From Demequina sp. NBRC 110056 (GTDB lineage Bacteria > Actinomycetota > Actinomycetes > Actinomycetales > Demequinaceae), in NCBI RefSeq assembly GCF_002090155.1, contig NZ_BBRM01000004.1, positions 310,001 to 374,000 of the forward strand: a DNA stretch of 64,000 nucleotides, given 5' to 3'. The translations under genes were made by a program, and so were the position numbers. The notes below the pieces were generated by a model. That model ran no database searches. It had not been told where the DNA came from and saw nothing but the letters and a program-made list of their open reading frames with translations. Of the stretch, positions 44,480-54,658 are shown piece after piece; position 1 is the first letter of the stretch, and the number at the start of each line of letters is the position of its first letter.

Positions 44480-45141
44480 GTGGCCAGGGCGCCATGGGGC
44501 TGCAGGTCGAGGGGCTCCGGGTCGAGTACCCCGGCAAGCCTCCGGTGGTCGCCGTGGAGGGCGCGTCGCTGGCGGTGGCGCCGGGCGAGACCGTGGCGCT
44601 GCTGGGCCCGTCCGGGTGCGGCAAGTCCTCGCTGCTGGGCGCGATCGTCGGGATCGTGCCGCCCTCCGATGGGCGGGTCCTGTGGGACGGCTTGGACGTC
44701 ACCTCGGTCCCCGTGCACCGCCGCGGGTTCGGGCTGGTGTTCCAGGACGGCCAGCTGTTCCCGCATCGGTCGGTCGCTCGCAACGTCGCGTTCGGGCTGG
44801 AGATGGCGGGCGTGCCGCGCGAGGAGCGCCGCGCGCGGGTCGAGGAGCTGCTCGCGCTCGTGGGGCTCGACGGCTACGGCTCGCGCGCCGTCACCGAGCT
44901 GTCCGGCGGGCAGCGCCAGCGCGTCGCGCTCGCCAGGTCGCTGGCGCCGCGGCCCCGCCTGCTCGCGCTCGACGAGCCGCTGTCCTCGCTCGACGCGGAC
45001 CTGCGCGCGCGGCTCGCGGTCGAGGTGCGCGACATCCTGGCAGCGGCGGGGACCGCGGCGATCGTCGTGACGCATGACCCCGCCGAGGCCGAGGTCATGG
45101 CGTCGCGCGTGCTGCGCATGGAGGAAGGCGAGCTGCTGTAG
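44476..45141 (+). CDS. thiQ: Thiamine ABC transporter ATPase ThiQ
   Basis: A 221-residue ABC ATPase. Walker A is LLGPSGCGKSS, the Q-loop is FQDGQLFPH, the signature LSGGQRQRVALARSL, Walker B LLALDEPLSSLD, and the switch His in VTHDPAEAE. The start overlaps thiP (ATGA). It completes thiBPQ. Confidence 0.92.
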   Translation: MSGQGAMGLQVEGLRVEYPGKPPVVAVEGASLAVAPGETVALLGPSGCGKSSLLGAIVGIVPPSDGRVLWDGLDVTSVPVHRRGFGLVFQDGQLFPHRSVARNVAFGLEMAGVPREERRARVEELLALVGLDGYGSRAVTELSGGQRQRVALARSLAPRPRLLALDEPLSSLDADLRARLAVEVRDILAAAGTAAIVVTHDPAEAEVMASRVLRMEEGELL

Positions 45142-45170
45142 GCGCCGTCCCACTCACGCGTCCCAGCGGG

Positions 45171-45209
45171 ACATGAGCGTCACAATCTCAGCGAGAGTGA
45201 CCCTCATGT
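45171..45209. repeat. Inverted repeat downstream of thiQ
   Basis: ACATGAGCGTCAC and GTGACCCTCATGT are inverted repeats (12 of 13) with a 13-base spacer. It lies between convergent thiQ and the rhodanese gene and may serve as a terminator; the arms are less GC-rich than other terminators here. Confidence 0.5.
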
Positions 45210-45246
45210 TCTGCCAGCGCGCACCGGGCCGGACGCCTGGCGCGGG

Positions 45247-45714
45247 TCAGCAGTCGCAGGCGATGCGGCTGCCGTTGACGAGCGCCGGCGCGGTGAGCGG
45301 GTCAGGGGCGCGTGTCGCGTCGACCTCGGCGCCGCCGATCACGGCGTCCACGGGCATGCCCTCGCGCGCCCAGTACTCGAAGCCGCCGATCATCTCCTTC
45401 ACCGCGTAGCCGAGCTCGGAGATGATGAGGCCCGCCCGCGTGGCCCCGTTGCAGCCGGGACCCCAGCAGTAGACGACGAAGGTGGTGCCCGCCGCGTACT
45501 CGGGAATGCGCGCCAGCATCTCTGGCTTGGGCATGTGGACGGCGCCGCGGGCGTGGCCCTGGTCCCACGCCGTCTGGTCGCGCGTGTCGATCAGCACGAA
45601 GCCCGGTTCGCCGGACTCGAGCGCGGCGTGCACGTCGGAGGGGTCGGTCTCGAAGGCGAGCCTCGCGGCGAAGTGCGCCGCCGCTGCGGAGGTGTCCAGC
45701 GCGTGGGTGTCCAT
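45247..45714 (-). CDS. Rhodanese-like domain protein
   Basis: A 155-residue single rhodanese domain. The substrate-entry [20 protein letters not shown] block and active-site loop [16 protein letters not shown] are clear, with the catalytic Cys in YCWGPGC. It moves sulfane sulfur or acts as a sulfurtransferase; no substrate is suggested by the neighbours, although sulfur transfer is relevant to thiamine synthesis. A C-terminal extension of about 30 residues ends in CDC. Start supported by TAGGTT 6 bases upstream. Confidence 0.85.
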   Translation of the reverse strand: MDTHALDTSAAAAHFAARLAFETDPSDVHAALESGEPGFVLIDTRDQTAWDQGHARGAVHMPKPEMLARIPEYAAGTTFVVYCWGPGCNGATRAGLIISELGYAVKEMIGGFEYWAREGMPVDAVIGGAEVDATRAPDPLTAPALVNGSRIACDC

Positions 45715-45720
45715 GCGGCA

Positions 45721-45726
45721 AACCTA
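45721..45726 (-). promoter_or_regulatory. -10 hexamer of a leaderless promoter
   Basis: TAGGTT on the reverse strand ends 6 bases before the ATG at 45714. Confidence 0.5.
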
Positions 45727-45790
45727 GGCCCCGACCGCGGTGCCTGTCAGCCCTCGCCCGGCACCAGCATCGGCCCTCCTCACCCTTCCC

Positions 45791-45851
45791 CGAAAGTGGA
45801 CCCACTCTCATCGCGAAGCGGGTCCTCACGAGGAAGGTGGGCACACTTTCG
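45791..45851. repeat. Paired palindromes, locus C
   Basis: CGAAAGTGGACCCACTCTC (from 45791) and GAAGGTGGGCACACTTTCG (45833-45851) are near-palindromes with centres about 40 bases apart. The pattern matches the loci at 33331 and 34571. It lies just upstream of the dnaK control region. Confidence 0.65.
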
Positions 45852-45866
45852 CCAAACGGGGGCGGG

Positions 45867-45887
45867 GTTGAGCGTCATTCACTCAAC
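45867..45887. promoter_or_regulatory. HAIR element 1 (HspR operator)
   Basis: GTTGAGC-N7-ACTCAAC fits the HspR-associated inverted repeat CTTGAGT-N7-ACTCAAG. It lies upstream of the dnaK -35. Confidence 0.85.
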
Positions 45888-45902
45888 TTTCACTCGCTCG
45901 AC

Positions 45903-45930
45903 TTGACATCACGAGCCACGCGAGGATACT
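45903..45930 (+). promoter_or_regulatory. dnaK operon promoter
   Basis: TTGACA (45903-45908) and GATACT (45925-45930) with a 16-base spacer. The -10 overlaps the second HAIR element, so HspR binding should block it. Confidence 0.75.
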
Positions 45931-45949
45931 TGAGCGTAGGCGGCTCAAC
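45929..45949. promoter_or_regulatory. HAIR element 2 (HspR operator)
   Basis: CTTGAGC-N7-GCTCAAC overlaps the -10 and start region of the dnaK promoter. Two HAIR elements 62 bases apart bracket the promoter. Confidence 0.85.
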
Positions 45950-46004
45950 TTCGGAGCCGGCAGTTTCCGCGGCTCGACAAGCCGCATCAGAAGGAGGACA
46001 CCTC

Positions 46005-47873
<1,869 letters not shown>

Positions 47874-47880
47874 CGCAGCC

Positions 47881-47916
47881 GCGGCGGCGGGCGGGCATGG
47901 CCCGTCCCGCCGCCGC
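47881..47916 (+). other. RNA hairpin between dnaK and grpE
   Basis: A near-perfect GC stem (GCGGCGGCGGG-CGGGC with GCCCGTCCCGCCGCCGC, one bulge) starts 8 bases after the dnaK stop. It may partly terminate transcription or protect the dnaK mRNA end, giving more DnaK than the other chaperones. Confidence 0.55.
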
Positions 47917-47939
47917 GCTCCGCATACGGAAGGCTCACC

Positions 47940-48518
47940 ATGACCGACCAGAACCCGAACCCCGAGCCGCAGGACGGCGACGACCCCCTCGCCGACGCTG
48001 AGCGCATCGTGAACGAGGCCGCCGCAGGACTGGGCGACGCCGCGACCGATGGCGTGAACGCCGACGAGCAGGGCGCCGACGACGCGCTCAACGCGGCGTA
48101 CGCGACGGCCGCCGAGCACCTCGCGGACCTGCAGCGCCTGCAGGCCGAGTACGTCAACTACCGCAAGCGCGTGGATCGCGACCGCGAGGCTGCCGGAGAC
48201 CTGGCCGTCGGCAAGGTCATCGAGACCCTGCTGCCGGTGCTCGACGACATCGCCGGCGCGCGCGAGCACGGCGACCTCGAGGCCGACGGCCCCTTCAAGT
48301 CGATCACCACCAAGCTCGAGGACGCCCTCGGCCGGCTGGGCTGGTCGAGCTTCGGGGCTGCGGGCGAGCAGTTCGACCCGCAGGTGCACGAGGCGCTGAT
48401 GTCGCAGCCCTCGACAGAGGTCACCGAGCCCACGATCCAGCACGTCGCCCAGCCGGGCCACCGCATCGGCGAGCGTGTGATCCGCCCCGCGCGCGTGATC
48501 GTCGCGCAGCCCGAGTAG
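47940..48518 (+). CDS. grpE: GrpE nucleotide-exchange factor
   Basis: A 192-residue GrpE. An acidic disordered N-terminus precedes the long coiled coil (LADLQRLQAEYVNYRKRVDRD) and the C-terminal beta domain (FDPQVHEALMSQPS, GHRIGERVIRPARVIVAQPE). It releases ADP from DnaK. GGAAGG lies before the ATG. Confidence 0.95.
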   Translation: MTDQNPNPEPQDGDDPLADAERIVNEAAAGLGDAATDGVNADEQGADDALNAAYATAAEHLADLQRLQAEYVNYRKRVDRDREAAGDLAVGKVIETLLPVLDDIAGAREHGDLEADGPFKSITTKLEDALGRLGWSSFGAAGEQFDPQVHEALMSQPSTEVTEPTIQHVAQPGHRIGERVIRPARVIVAQPE

Positions 48519-48555
48519 CCACCACCCCACCGACACCGCCGAGAGGAGACGCACC

Positions 48556-49527
48556 ATGACGAGCCAGGACTGGTTCAGCAAGGACTTCTACGCCACGCTG
48601 GGCGTCTCCAAGGACGCGAGCGCGGAGGACATCAAGAAGGCCTACCGCAAGCTCGCGCGCGACCTCCACCCGGACCGCAACCCCGGCGACAAGGCCTCCG
48701 AGTCCCGCTTCAAGGAGGTGGGCGAGGCGTACGGCGTGCTGTCCGACAAGGAGCAGCGCCAGCAGTACGACGCGATCCGCACCATGGGCGGCGGCGGCCC
48801 GCGCTTCCAGGCGGGAGGGCCCGGCGGCGCCGGCTTCGAGGACGTGTTCTCGAACATGTTCGGCGGAGCGGCACGACCGGGTGCGGGCCAGGCGGGAGCC
48901 GGTCAGCAGTACCGGGCGCAAGGCTTCGAGGACATGCTGGGCAACCTCTTCGGAGGTGGCGGCTTCCAGCGCGGCCCCCAGAAGGGCACGGACATCGCAG
49001 CAGCCACCGAGGTGAGCTTCCGCCAGGCCGCGGCGGGCGACACCATCACGCTGCGCACCGCGACCGGCGACGTGACGACCCGGCTGCCCGTCGGCGTCAA
49101 GGACGGCCAGAAGATCCGCATCCGCGGCAAGGGCCGCGCGGGCGCCAACGGCGGACCGGCGGGCGACCTGCTCCTCACGGTGCGCGTCGCGGCGCATCCG
49201 GTGTTCTCGACGGACGGACGCAACCTGCTGGTGAAGCTGCCCGTGAGCTTCGACGAGGCGGCGCTCGGCGCCACGGTCGAGGTCCCGACGCTGGACGGCG
49301 AGCGCGTCCGCGTCAAGATCCCGGAGGGCACCCCGTCGGGCAAGGTCCTGCGCGTCAAGGGCCGCGGCCTCGCGACCAAGGATGGGCCGGGCGACCTGCT
49401 GGTCACCATCACGGTCAACGTGCCGTCCAAGCTCGCGCGCAAGGCCAAGGAGGCGCTGCAGGCCTTCGCCCTGCACACCGCCAAGGACGACCCGCGCAAG
49501 GACTTCTACAAGGACGCGGCCCGGTAG
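48556..49527 (+). CDS. dnaJ: DnaJ-type co-chaperone without zinc finger
   Basis: A 323-residue J-protein. The J domain has the HPD motif at 38-40 (ARDLHPDRNPGD), followed by a Gly/Phe-rich segment (about 80-150) and the two C-terminal substrate-binding domains (about 155-310). The CxxCxGxG zinc-finger repeats of a classic DnaJ are absent, so it is a CbpA/type II-like protein at the usual dnaJ position. It stimulates DnaK ATP hydrolysis. Confidence 0.9.
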   Translation: MTSQDWFSKDFYATLGVSKDASAEDIKKAYRKLARDLHPDRNPGDKASESRFKEVGEAYGVLSDKEQRQQYDAIRTMGGGGPRFQAGGPGGAGFEDVFSNMFGGAARPGAGQAGAGQQYRAQGFEDMLGNLFGGGGFQRGPQKGTDIAAATEVSFRQAAAGDTITLRTATGDVTTRLPVGVKDGQKIRIRGKGRAGANGGPAGDLLLTVRVAAHPVFSTDGRNLLVKLPVSFDEAALGATVEVPTLDGERVRVKIPEGTPSGKVLRVKGRGLATKDGPGDLLVTITVNVPSKLARKAKEALQAFALHTAKDDPRKDFYKDAAR

Positions 49528-49582
49528 AGCCGATGCGGTGGCCGCCGGGGCTACGGTGACCACCAAGGGAAGGAGGACGGTC

Positions 49583-50011
49583 GTGGAGCAGCCAGACGTC
49601 GACGAGCCCGTCTTCCTCATCTCCGCCGCGGCCGAGCTCGCTGGGATGCACGCCCAGACCCTGCGCCAGTACGACCGGCTCGGCCTGGTCGTCCCGCGCC
49701 GCCGCCCCGGCGGCGGGCGGCGCTACTCGCTGCGCGACGTCGCGACGCTGCGCGAGATCCAGCGCATGAGCCAGGACGAGGGCATCAACCTCGCGGGCAT
49801 CGCCCGGATCCTCACGCTCCAGAAGCAGGTGGACCGCCTGCAGGACGAGGTGCGCAAGCTCCGCCCCCGCGCCGACACCGGCTCACGCGTCTTCACGTCC
49901 GGCCCCTCGGGCTCGGTCGTGATCGTCGAGCGCGGCCGCCGCGTCAGCCGTGACGAGGGCCGGGCCCTGGTGCTGTGGAGCGCACGACGCGAGAGCCCCG
50001 CCGAGGACTGA
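49583..50011 (+). CDS. hspR: HspR, MerR-family heat-shock repressor
   Basis: A 142-residue MerR-type repressor. The winged helix-turn-helix begins VFLISAAAELAGMHAQTLRQ with YDRLGLVVPRR and RRYSLRDVATLREI; a coiled coil follows (LTLQKQVDRLQDEVRKL), and the C-terminus contains a hydrophobic end. It binds HAIR elements together with DnaK and so represses its own operon until DnaK is titrated by unfolded proteins. The GTG at 49583 follows AAGGAGG. Confidence 0.95.
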   Translation: MEQPDVDEPVFLISAAAELAGMHAQTLRQYDRLGLVVPRRRPGGGRRYSLRDVATLREIQRMSQDEGINLAGIARILTLQKQVDRLQDEVRKLRPRADTGSRVFTSGPSGSVVIVERGRRVSRDEGRALVLWSARRESPAED

Positions 50012-50060
50012 CCGGCGCGGCCGCACCCTCCCCGCCAGCGCACCGGCGCTGCTCAGAACC

Positions 50061-50089
50061 TTGACGGCCCGACGCCACCAAGCCAGCAT
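50061..50089 (+). promoter_or_regulatory. Leaderless promoter with -35 for the VOC gene
   Basis: TTGACG (50061-50066) and CAGCAT (50084-50089) have a 17-base spacer, and the hexamer ends 6 bases before the ATG at 50096. Confidence 0.55.
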
Positions 50090-50095
50090 GGCCCC

Positions 50096-50464
50096 ATGGC
50101 CGATGCGGACAGCCCCCACGCGCACCACGCACCCGACTACATCGAGATCCCCGCGCTCGACGCGGAGGCGGCGACGAGGTTCTACGGCGACGCCTTCGGG
50201 TGGCGCTTCACGTCCTACGGCCCGGCGTACCACGGGATCGTCGCGGGCGACGGCCGCGAGGTCGGCGGGATCTCGGAGGTGGGCGAGGTGACGCGCGGCG
50301 ACCTGCTCGTGGTGCTGTTCTCCCGCGACCTCCAGTCGAGCCGCGACAGCGTCGTGAAGGCGGGCGGCACGATCACGCGCGACATCTTCGACTTCCCTGG
50401 TGGGCGACGCTTCCACTTCGCCGACCCCTCGGGCAACGAGCTCGCCGTCTGGGCCTTCGCCTAG
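50096..50464 (+). CDS. VOC superfamily (glyoxalase-like) protein
   Basis: A 122-residue single-module vicinal oxygen chelate protein: PDYIEIPALDAEAATRFYGD and FGWRFTSYGPAYHGIV, then a second beta-alpha-beta unit and the RFHFADPSGNELAVW ending. Two metal-ligand positions (the early Glu and the late Glu) are in place. Small members act as lyases, isomerases or bleomycin-type resistance proteins; the substrate is open. Confidence 0.82.
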   Translation: MADADSPHAHHAPDYIEIPALDAEAATRFYGDAFGWRFTSYGPAYHGIVAGDGREVGGISEVGEVTRGDLLVVLFSRDLQSSRDSVVKAGGTITRDIFDFPGGRRFHFADPSGNELAVWAFA

Positions 50465-50490
50465 CGACCGCGACCCGCAGGGTGCACGGC

Positions 50491-50533
50491 GAAGGGGCCT
50501 GACACCGCCCTCAGCTCGGTGCCAGACCCCTTC
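50491..50533. terminator. Strong bidirectional terminator
   Basis: GAAGGGGCCTGACACCG pairs with CGGTGCCAGACCCCTTC through a 17-base stem (two wobble-type pairs) around a 9-base loop. It lies between the convergent VOC gene and the gene ending at 50554. Confidence 0.8.
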
Positions 50534-50553
50534 TCCCCCCGGGCACGCCCGGT

Positions 50554-51324
50554 CTATCGCTGCAACGACTCCACAAGGTCGCTCGCGAAAGCATGTGTGG
50601 TGGGCAGCGACTCGATCCACACGCGCGGAGGCTGGCGCATGAGGTTGCCACCCTTCATCGCCTGCGCGCGGTCGGAGATGTGGTCGCGCAGAGACGCGAT
50701 GCCCTGCCCCAGGGACGCGCCGCGCTCAACGAGCACGGCGTAGAGACCATCGCCCATGCGGGCCATCGGGTGGCCCACGCCGTAGGCGCCACGCAGGGCC
50801 TCACCGGCGGCGGCGTTGCGCGCGATGCGCTGCCACGGGTCCGTCGCCTCGACGGACACGTCGACCATGACGAGGGCGTGCGTGGAGGTGACCTCGACGC
50901 CGCCGCGGCTGGCCATCCCGTACACCTCCGCGAGGCGCTGCACCAGGTACTCCGGCGTTCCCAGACCCGACTCCGCGTCGGTCATCGTGGGCGCCTCGAG
51001 GATGGGCTCGGACCCCGCGGTCCACCCCTCGCACAGCGCACGGATGGAACGGATGGGCGCCGACTCGAAGCCGGCGGCCTTGAACAGCACAGCCATGTCG
51101 TCGATCGCCTCGGTGATGCCGACGCCGGCGCCCGAGCGCGCCTGGCCCAGGCGGTAGGCGGCTGGCGCCGTGTCGAGGCGAGCGTCGAGGGCCTCCGCGA
51201 GGGCCTCAGCCGCCGGTGTGTACCAGTCGCCAGGACGCAGCCAGACCGTGTCGATGCTCGCGCTCTCCCATCGCTGGAGGAGCGCGGCCGACCCGTTCCC
51301 GGGGACCTGCGTGTGGCTGCTCAT
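50554..51324 (-). CDS. Protein with degenerate GGDEF-like domain
   Basis: A 256-residue soluble protein of no family that I recognise with certainty. The C-terminal half has the spacing of a diguanylate cyclase fold: STHALVMVDVSVEATDPWQR, GAYGVGHPMARMGDGLYAVL at the GGDEF loop position, and a helix DHISDRAQAM. The signature loop reads MGDGLY instead of GGDEF, so cyclase activity is not expected. An AGSGAG-type loop occurs near residue 65. It is divergent from the fused sigma factor gene 172 bases away, suggesting a functional link. Confidence 0.45.
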   Translation of the reverse strand: MSSHTQVPGNGSAALLQRWESASIDTVWLRPGDWYTPAAEALAEALDARLDTAPAAYRLGQARSGAGVGITEAIDDMAVLFKAAGFESAPIRSIRALCEGWTAGSEPILEAPTMTDAESGLGTPEYLVQRLAEVYGMASRGGVEVTSTHALVMVDVSVEATDPWQRIARNAAAGEALRGAYGVGHPMARMGDGLYAVLVERGASLGQGIASLRDHISDRAQAMKGGNLMRQPPRVWIESLPTTHAFASDLVESLQR

Positions 51325-51390
51325 GACAGATGAGACGGCCGCGGTCCGCGACTATGACGCCGTTATCCGGGAAAATCTGCCGCGCAGGCG

Positions 51391-51405
51391 CACACTCGGA
51401 GTGTG
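51391..51405. promoter_or_regulatory. Candidate operator: 15-base palindrome
   Basis: CACACTCGGAGTGTG is a perfect palindrome with a single central base, between the divergent genes starting at 51324 and 51498. Confidence 0.45.
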
Positions 51406-51443
51406 ACCAATTCCCCAGGTCGCTCTCTTTCGCCCGGGCCTCG

Positions 51444-51471
51444 CACCAGGAAAGATGGAGGAACCCTGGTG
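51444..51471 (+). other. Inverted repeat in the leader of the fused sigma gene
   Basis: CACCAGG and CCTGGTG form a 7-base stem with a 14-base loop, just before the GGAGGAGGAG ribosome-binding site (51481-51490). It could affect translation. Confidence 0.3.
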
Positions 51472-51497
51472 GCGAGCGCGGGAGGAGGAGTGTGCCC

Positions 51498-54400
51498 ATG
51501 AGCTCGGAGGCGATCGCGCTGTGGACGGAGACGTCCAGCGATCCTGAGCTCATCGCCGGCGTGCGTGCCGGTGATGCGGCCGCCTTTGGCGTGCTCTACG
51601 AGCGCCACGTGGGCGCCGCCCGCAAGGTCGCCGCCCAGTACACGAACTCCGCGAGCGACGTCGACGACGTCGTGTCCGAGTCGTTCTCGCGCGTCCTGCG
51701 CGCCCTGCAGCGCGGCGACGGCCCCGACCTCGCCTTCCGCGCGTACCTCTTCACGATCGTCCGCCGCACCGGCATGGACGTCATCGACAAGGGCATCCGC
51801 ACCAAGCCGCGCGAGGACATGTCGCCCTACGAGTCGTCGATCGGCTACGAGGCTGCCTCCGACGAGCCCGCGCTCGACGGGTTCGAGCACGGCATGGTCG
51901 CCGATGCGTTCAAGTCGCTTCCCGAGCGGTGGCAGGCCGTCCTCTGGTACACCGAGGTCGAGAAGAAGTCCGCGAAGGAGATCGCCCCTCTGCTTGGCCT
52001 CACCGCCAACGGCGTCGCGGCCCTGTCGTACCGCGCGCGCGAGGCCCTGCGCCAGGCCTACCTGCAGCAGCACCTCAACACCTCCGAGGAGATCGGCTGC
52101 CTCGAGGCCAACGCCCAGCTGGGCGCCTACGTCCGCGGCGGGCTGTCCAAGCGCGAGCACGGCAAGGTCGACGACCACGTCAGGACCTGCGAACGCTGCA
52201 CCGCGCTCGTCGCCGAGCTCGAGGACGTCAACCGCGGCATGCGCGGCATCATCGCGCCCCTGTTCATGGGGCTGCTCGGCGTCGGCGCCCTCGAGGGCGG
52301 CCTGCCCATCGGCGGTGCGCTCGGTCCGCAGGGCGCCGCGTCCAGCGCGGGGGCAGGCGCGGGCGGTGCAGGCACGAGCGGGACGGCGCTCGGCGCTGGC
52401 GCGGCCGGTGTCGCCGCCGGCGCAGGCGCCGCCGGCATCGCGGGGGCGCTCGGCGCTCTCGCCAACGTCGCCATGCCCGCCGCCGCAGTCGTCGGAGTGG
52501 TCGCCCTCGCCATCAACGGCGCGAGCGCGCTGGGACTGTTCGAGTCGGACGAGCCCGTCGACGGCGTCGCCGGCCCGGTGGTCGTGAGCCCGTCGCCTTC
52601 TCCCGACGCGTCCGACGCAGACGACGACGCCACCGAGCCGACCCCTTCCCCCGTGCCGTCCGTCTCGCCCTCGGCGAGCGTCGACGAGGAGGACGACGCG
52701 GTCGCCGATGCATCCGACGACCCGTCCGACGAGCCCGCCGAGGCTCGTCCCCGCACCGTGATCTACGGGCTGGGCAGCACTGGCGCCGGTTCCGGTTCCA
52801 GTGGCGCGGGCTCCTCTGGTGCGGGCTCGGGCTCCGGTGGCGGCTCCGGCGACGGTGCTGGTTCCGGAGGGGACTCGGGCACTGGTGCAGGCGCCGGGAC
52901 GGGTGCGGGCAACGGGTCCGGCTCGGGCTCCGGTGACGGATCGGGCGCGGGCGCAGGTTCCGGCTCTGGCTCGGGGAATGGCTCAGGCGACGGGACGGGA
53001 TCGGGCGACGGTTCGGGCTCCGGCGATGGCACGGGTTCCGGCGATGGGTCTGGCTCGGGCTCTGGTGACGGTTCGGGTTCGGGTGACGGTTCCGGTGACG
53101 GAAGCGGCGACGGGTCGGGCTCCGGCGATGGCACAGGCTCCGGTGATGGATCCGGTGACGGCGATGGGTCCGGCTCGGGCGACGGCTCTGGCTCTGGCGA
53201 CGGCGAGGGCGACGACAGCGGTTCCGGTTCTCCCGGCGGCACCGTGCTGCTGTCGATCGGCGCAGCCCCGCTGAACGTCCTCGAGATCTCCCGCTCGACG
53301 CCGCTCGTGGGCATGAGCATCTCGAACGATGGCGACGGCGACGCCGCCGACGTGAGCGCGACCATCACGCTGCCGGACGGATTGACGTTCGCACCGCCGT
53401 CCTCGGGCGCAGGTGCCTTCGCGATCCCCGAGGCGCAGTCGCTCGGCATGCTCCTCGCAGCATCGACCGACGCGACCTTCGACGCCGGCGACTGGACCTG
53501 CTCGCTCAGCGGTGAGTCGAACGTCGCATCGTGCACGCTCGAGGCCCTCGTGGGCGGCCATGGCGCCGATCTCGAGCTCTCCGTCGCGCTGCCCGACGGC
53601 GACCTCGCGGCGGACGCCACGACCACCTTCGCGGTGAGCGCCGGCGACGTCTCGGCGTTCTACTCCGTGCGTACCGCGATCGCCGCCGGCGACGACGACC
53701 TCGACCCGGTCGTGACCGAGGGCGGCGGGCTCGGCGTCGTGCAGTTCGGAGCACCGGTGCTCGGCTGCGACATCAGCGAGAAGGGCTGCGTGGAGGCGCG
53801 CCAGTCGCTGTTCACCACCGGCACGGGCCAGTACAAGTCGGACAACAACGACTACACCATGGTGGCGCTCAAGGACGCCGGGGGCGAGCGCCTGTCGGGT
53901 GTGACGACGGTCGAGATCCCCGAGGGCGCGACCGTCAAGCGTGCATCGCTCGAGTGGTCCGCGAACCGGGCGCTCGGTCGCTCGGGCCAAGGCGGCGCCG
54001 ACGTATGGGAGGGCAAGGTGCGCGAGGCGCGTCTGCAGATCCCGGGCGGCTCCTACGAGGATGTGGTCGCAGACGTCAGCGACCTCGTGACTAAGGACAA
54101 CCGTCAGTACTACGTGTCGCGGACGGACATCACGGAGCAGGTGAAGTCCGCGGGCTCGGGCGCCTACTCGCTTGCCGACATCGCCGTCAGCGAGTCTCGC
54201 AAGGACAACGACCGCACGTACTACGGCGGCTTCACGCTGACGATCATCTACGAGGACCCCGAGCTCGACGAGAGCTCGCGCGTCGTCCTGTTCGAGGGCG
54301 CCCACTGGGTCTCCTCCGACGCGCCGGTGGTCAAGCGCGTCGAGCTGCTCAAGCGCTCCGACGTCGGCCTGTCGTGGACCGCGTACGAGACCGATCGCTC

Positions 54401-54653
54401 GCTCTCCGGCGACACCGTCGACCTCGACGGCGACCTGTTCACGCCGCAGCGCCAGCGCGGCAACGGCGCCTCCGAGAACGCGGGAGACGCGCACGCGTTC
54501 GGGTCGCTCTACGCGAACACCATGGGCATCGACGCGAAGCCGTTCGTCGCCAAGAGCTCGCGCCAGGAGGGCAGCCACGTCCTGACGGCGAAGACCTCAG
54601 GCGACAACTTCCTCATCGGAACCATCGCGGTGACGATCTCCGACACGCAGTAG
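51498..54653 (+). CDS. Membrane-tethered ECF sigma factor fused to anti-sigma and surface domains
   Basis: A 1051-residue single chain. Residues 10-190 are an ECF sigma factor (region 2 [19 protein letters not shown]; region 4 [20 protein letters not shown]). Residues 195-245 hold a zinc-finger anti-sigma motif: C201-x25-H227-x3-C231-x2-C234. A Gly/Ala-rich stretch and a membrane helix follow (about 323-348). Outside are an acidic Pro/Ser segment, about 150 residues of Gly-Ser-Asp repeats (about 426-579), a DUF11/CARDB-like domain (about 582-740) and a C-terminal domain of about 300 residues. The ATG is 7 bases after GGAGGAGGAG. The architecture resembles actinobacterial ECF groups with C-terminal sensory extensions (ECF52/53 type). 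It should link a surface signal directly to transcription. Confidence 0.85.
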   Translation: MSSEAIALWTETSSDPELIAGVRAGDAAAFGVLYERHVGAARKVAAQYTNSASDVDDVVSESFSRVLRALQRGDGPDLAFRAYLFTIVRRTGMDVIDKGIRTKPREDMSPYESSIGYEAASDEPALDGFEHGMVADAFKSLPERWQAVLWYTEVEKKSAKEIAPLLGLTANGVAALSYRAREALRQAYLQQHLNTSEEIGCLEANAQLGAYVRGGLSKREHGKVDDHVRTCERCTALVAELEDVNRGMRGIIAPLFMGLLGVGALEGGLPIGGALGPQGAASSAGAGAGGAGTSGTALGAGAAGVAAGAGAAGIAGALGALANVAMPAAAVVGVVALAINGASALGLFESDEPVDGVAGPVVVSPSPSPDASDADDDATEPTPSPVPSVSPSASVDEEDDAVADASDDPSDEPAEARPRTVIYGLGSTGAGSGSSGAGSSGAGSGSGGGSGDGAGSGGDSGTGAGAGTGAGNGSGSGSGDGSGAGAGSGSGSGNGSGDGTGSGDGSGSGDGTGSGDGSGSGSGDGSGSGDGSGDGSGDGSGSGDGTGSGDGSGDGDGSGSGDGSGSGDGEGDDSGSGSPGGTVLLSIGAAPLNVLEISRSTPLVGMSISNDGDGDAADVSATITLPDGLTFAPPSSGAGAFAIPEAQSLGMLLAASTDATFDAGDWTCSLSGESNVASCTLEALVGGHGADLELSVALPDGDLAADATTTFAVSAGDVSAFYSVRTAIAAGDDDLDPVVTEGGGLGVVQFGAPVLGCDISEKGCVEARQSLFTTGTGQYKSDNNDYTMVALKDAGGERLSGVTTVEIPEGATVKRASLEWSANRALGRSGQGGADVWEGKVREARLQIPGGSYEDVVADVSDLVTKDNRQYYVSRTDITEQVKSAGSGAYSLADIAVSESRKDNDRTYYGGFTLTIIYEDPELDESSRVVLFEGAHWVSSDAPVVKRVELLKRSDVGLSWTAYETDRSLSGDTVDLDGDLFTPQRQRGNGASENAGDAHAFGSLYANTMGIDAKPFVAKSSRQEGSHVLTAKTSGDNFLIGTIAVTISDTQ
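52774..53236 (+). repeat. Gly-Ser-Asp coding repeats
   Basis: Short tandem units encoding GSGDGS and variants ([12 protein letters not shown]) run for about 150 codons. Units are mostly 12-18 bases with synonymous changes, so they are old or under codon-level drift, and copy number may vary between strains. Confidence 0.85.
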
Positions 54654-54658
54654 CGCGG

